DNA of 32,205 nt, taken from the NCBI GenBank assembly GCA_023150845.1, contig JAKLKD010000045.1, forward strand, positions 3,113 to 35,317, given 5' to 3'. Shown piece after piece: positions 31,217 through 32,205 of the stretch. This DNA is from Myxococcota bacterium. GTDB lineage: Bacteria; Myxococcota_A; UBA796; CAJQPC01. Positions within the stretch are counted from its first letter, which is position 1. Each line of letters begins with the position of its first letter. The notes under the pieces are model-generated. The model made no database searches. It saw only the letters and a list, made by a program, of their open reading frames with translations, and was not told where the DNA came from. The position numbers and the translations under genes are program-made.

Positions 31217-32205
31217 ATGCAGGGCGTCCCCCTGAACCTCCGGATTCTGCAGCCCGGTCATCCGGACCGCCTCATCTCCCTTCCTGAGGGGGAGCTGACC
31301 CTCGGCCGCGCCGACGGCAACCAGCTCATCTTGCCGGACATCGGCATCTCGCGCCGCCACGGCAAGCTCACGCTGCGCCAAGGCGTGCTGGAGTACGAAG
31401 ACAACGCCTCGGGCAACGGCAGCTACAAGAACGGCGAACGTGTCACCCGGGCGATCCTCAAGCCTGGGGACGAGCTGGTCTTGGACCCCTTCACCCTGCG
31501 GGTCGAGGCCGTCGAGGACGCCGGGGGCCTCCAGGCGGAGTCTACGGTGCGCCTCGGCCAGGCCCCGCCGCCCCCCGCCGCCGCCGAGGCCGACGCCCGG
31601 CTGGAGCTGGTGAAGGGGGACCCCGCCATGGCCCCGGTGTACGCGGTCACCCGCCAGGGCCTCACCTTGGGTCGCTCCGAGCAGCGCGACGTGATCCTCA
31701 ACGACCTCGCCGCGTCTCGCCTGCACGCCGAGATCCTCCACCTCCAGGGCCAGTTCTGGGTGAAGGACCCCGGCTCGGCGAACGGCGTCTTCGTCAACGG
31801 GGAGCTCGTCCGGGAGCGGGCCCTGCGGGACGGCGACGTGCTGCGCATCGGCTCGACGGAGCTGCGTTTCCGCCAGAGCCAGGCCGAGGGCCAAGACGAT
31901 GACGCCGCCGAGCGCACCGAGGGCTTCTCCGCGAGCGCCCCGGCCCCCGTTCGCAGCGCCGAGCTCTTCCCGGCCTCGGTGACCGGCAGCTTCTCCCGGG
32001 CCCAGCTCGCCGCCGAGGAGGCCCAGCTCTCCGGCCCCTACACCCCGGTCGGCGGGGTCCCGAGCCACGTCGAGCGCCCCGCGCCGCCGCCACCGCCCAT
32101 CCCGCCGCCCATCCCGACGCCGCCGCCCGCCCCGACGCCCGCGGCGCCCTCTTTGGCCGCCGTCGTGCCCCCGGCCCCGCTCTTGCCCGCGGACCCGACC
32201 GCCCC
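31217..32205 (+). CDS. Tandem FHA-domain protein (3' end outside window)
   Basis: The frame is open for 329 codons to the window edge. Two forkhead-associated domains are visible, each a phosphothreonine-peptide-binding beta-sandwich. The first (about residues 8-100) has TLGRADGNQL, DIGISRRHGKL and the NGSYKNG turn. The second (about 135-220) has TLGRSEQRDV, ASRLHAEI, GSANGVFVNG and VLRIGSTELRF. The GR, SRRH/SRLH and NG residues that contact phosphothreonine are all present. A low-complexity Pro/Ala-rich linker follows and continues past the window, so a further domain is expected beyond. FHA proteins usually read Ser/Thr kinase signals or act with type VI or contractile systems. The start is ATG with a GGTGAG-type Shine-Dalgarno. 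Confidence 0.9.
   Translation, partial: MQGVPLNLRILQPGHPDRLISLPEGELTLGRADGNQLILPDIGISRRHGKLTLRQGVLEYEDNASGNGSYKNGERVTRAILKPGDELVLDPFTLRVEAVEDAGGLQAESTVRLGQAPPPPAAAEADARLELVKGDPAMAPVYAVTRQGLTLGRSEQRDVILNDLAASRLHAEILHLQGQFWVKDPGSANGVFVNGELVRERALRDGDVLRIGSTELRFRQSQAEGQDDDAAERTEGFSASAPAPVRSAELFPASVTGSFSRAQLAAEEAQLSGPYTPVGGVPSHVERPAPPPPPIPPPIPTPPPAPTPAAPSLAAVVPPAPLLPADPTA

Overview
This is a GC-rich, gene-dense window, almost certainly chromosomal, from a deltaproteobacterial or Myxococcota-like bacterium. Four things point there: many predicted lipoproteins and surface proteins, two proteins with MYXO-CTERM-type tails (a Cys/Gly patch, one hydrophobic helix, then Arg-Arg-Arg), MopE-type and thrombospondin-3-type acidic calcium or metal repeats, and strong GC3 bias. 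That bias produces long spurious antisense reading frames over the repeat proteins, which I have left out. No rRNA, tRNA, CRISPR array or insertion sequence was seen.

Layout. 1-2.7 kb: the tail of a protein with a PEP-CTERM-like sorting signal, then a MopE-repeat lipoprotein. 2.75-5.5 kb (minus): thymidylate kinase and octanoyltransferase (tmk-lipB, overlapping), followed by two tandem paralogous glycine-rich envelope proteins and a small lipoprotein. 5.6-7.7 kb: a secreted HExxH metalloprotease with a MYXO-CTERM tail, then a decayed FG-GAP-repeat fragment. 7.7-10.2 kb (minus): a sulfatase-superfamily lipoprotein followed by a di-heme cytochrome c peroxidase lipoprotein. 10.4-14.6 kb (plus): a DUF4157 metallopeptidase-like protein, an MtnB-like class II aldolase that lacks zinc ligands, a fused SpmA-SpmB membrane protein and a Cys-rich lipoprotein. 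14.6-15.8 kb (minus): a lipoprotein and a biotinyl-like domain protein without its carrier lysine. 15.9-21.2 kb: a large TSP3-repeat surface protein and an OmpA-family porin, ending in a good terminator. 21.3-26.3 kb (minus): a three-gene type I secretion-like operon (ABC-HlyD-TolC). 26.3-26.8 kb: non-coding, with a strongly structured candidate RNA and its own terminator. 26.8-30.2 kb: an XRE regulator and an M28 peptidase / PDZ / beta-propeller lipoprotein. 30.2-32.2 kb: a GNAT acetyltransferase (minus) and the start of a tandem FHA-domain protein that runs off the window.

Most products act at the envelope or outside the cell: lipoproteins, calcium-repeat proteins, an OmpA protein, an exporter and two peptidases. 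tmk and lipB are the housekeeping anchors.

Two observations stand out. First, the non-coding interval at 26.4-26.73 kb folds on paper into paired ends, two small 5' hairpins (one with a UUU loop) and a 40-bp interrupted stem. This resembles a retron msr-msd RNA, but no reverse transcriptase is present and a terminator follows directly. Second, the ABC protein of the secretion operon keeps Walker A but has lost the Q-loop Gln, the LSGGQ glycines, the Walker B Glu and the H-loop His. A recurring TATNNT-like hexamer lies 20-36 nt upstream of many starts, and two genes look leaderless. All functional statements are by inspection only; no database search was run.
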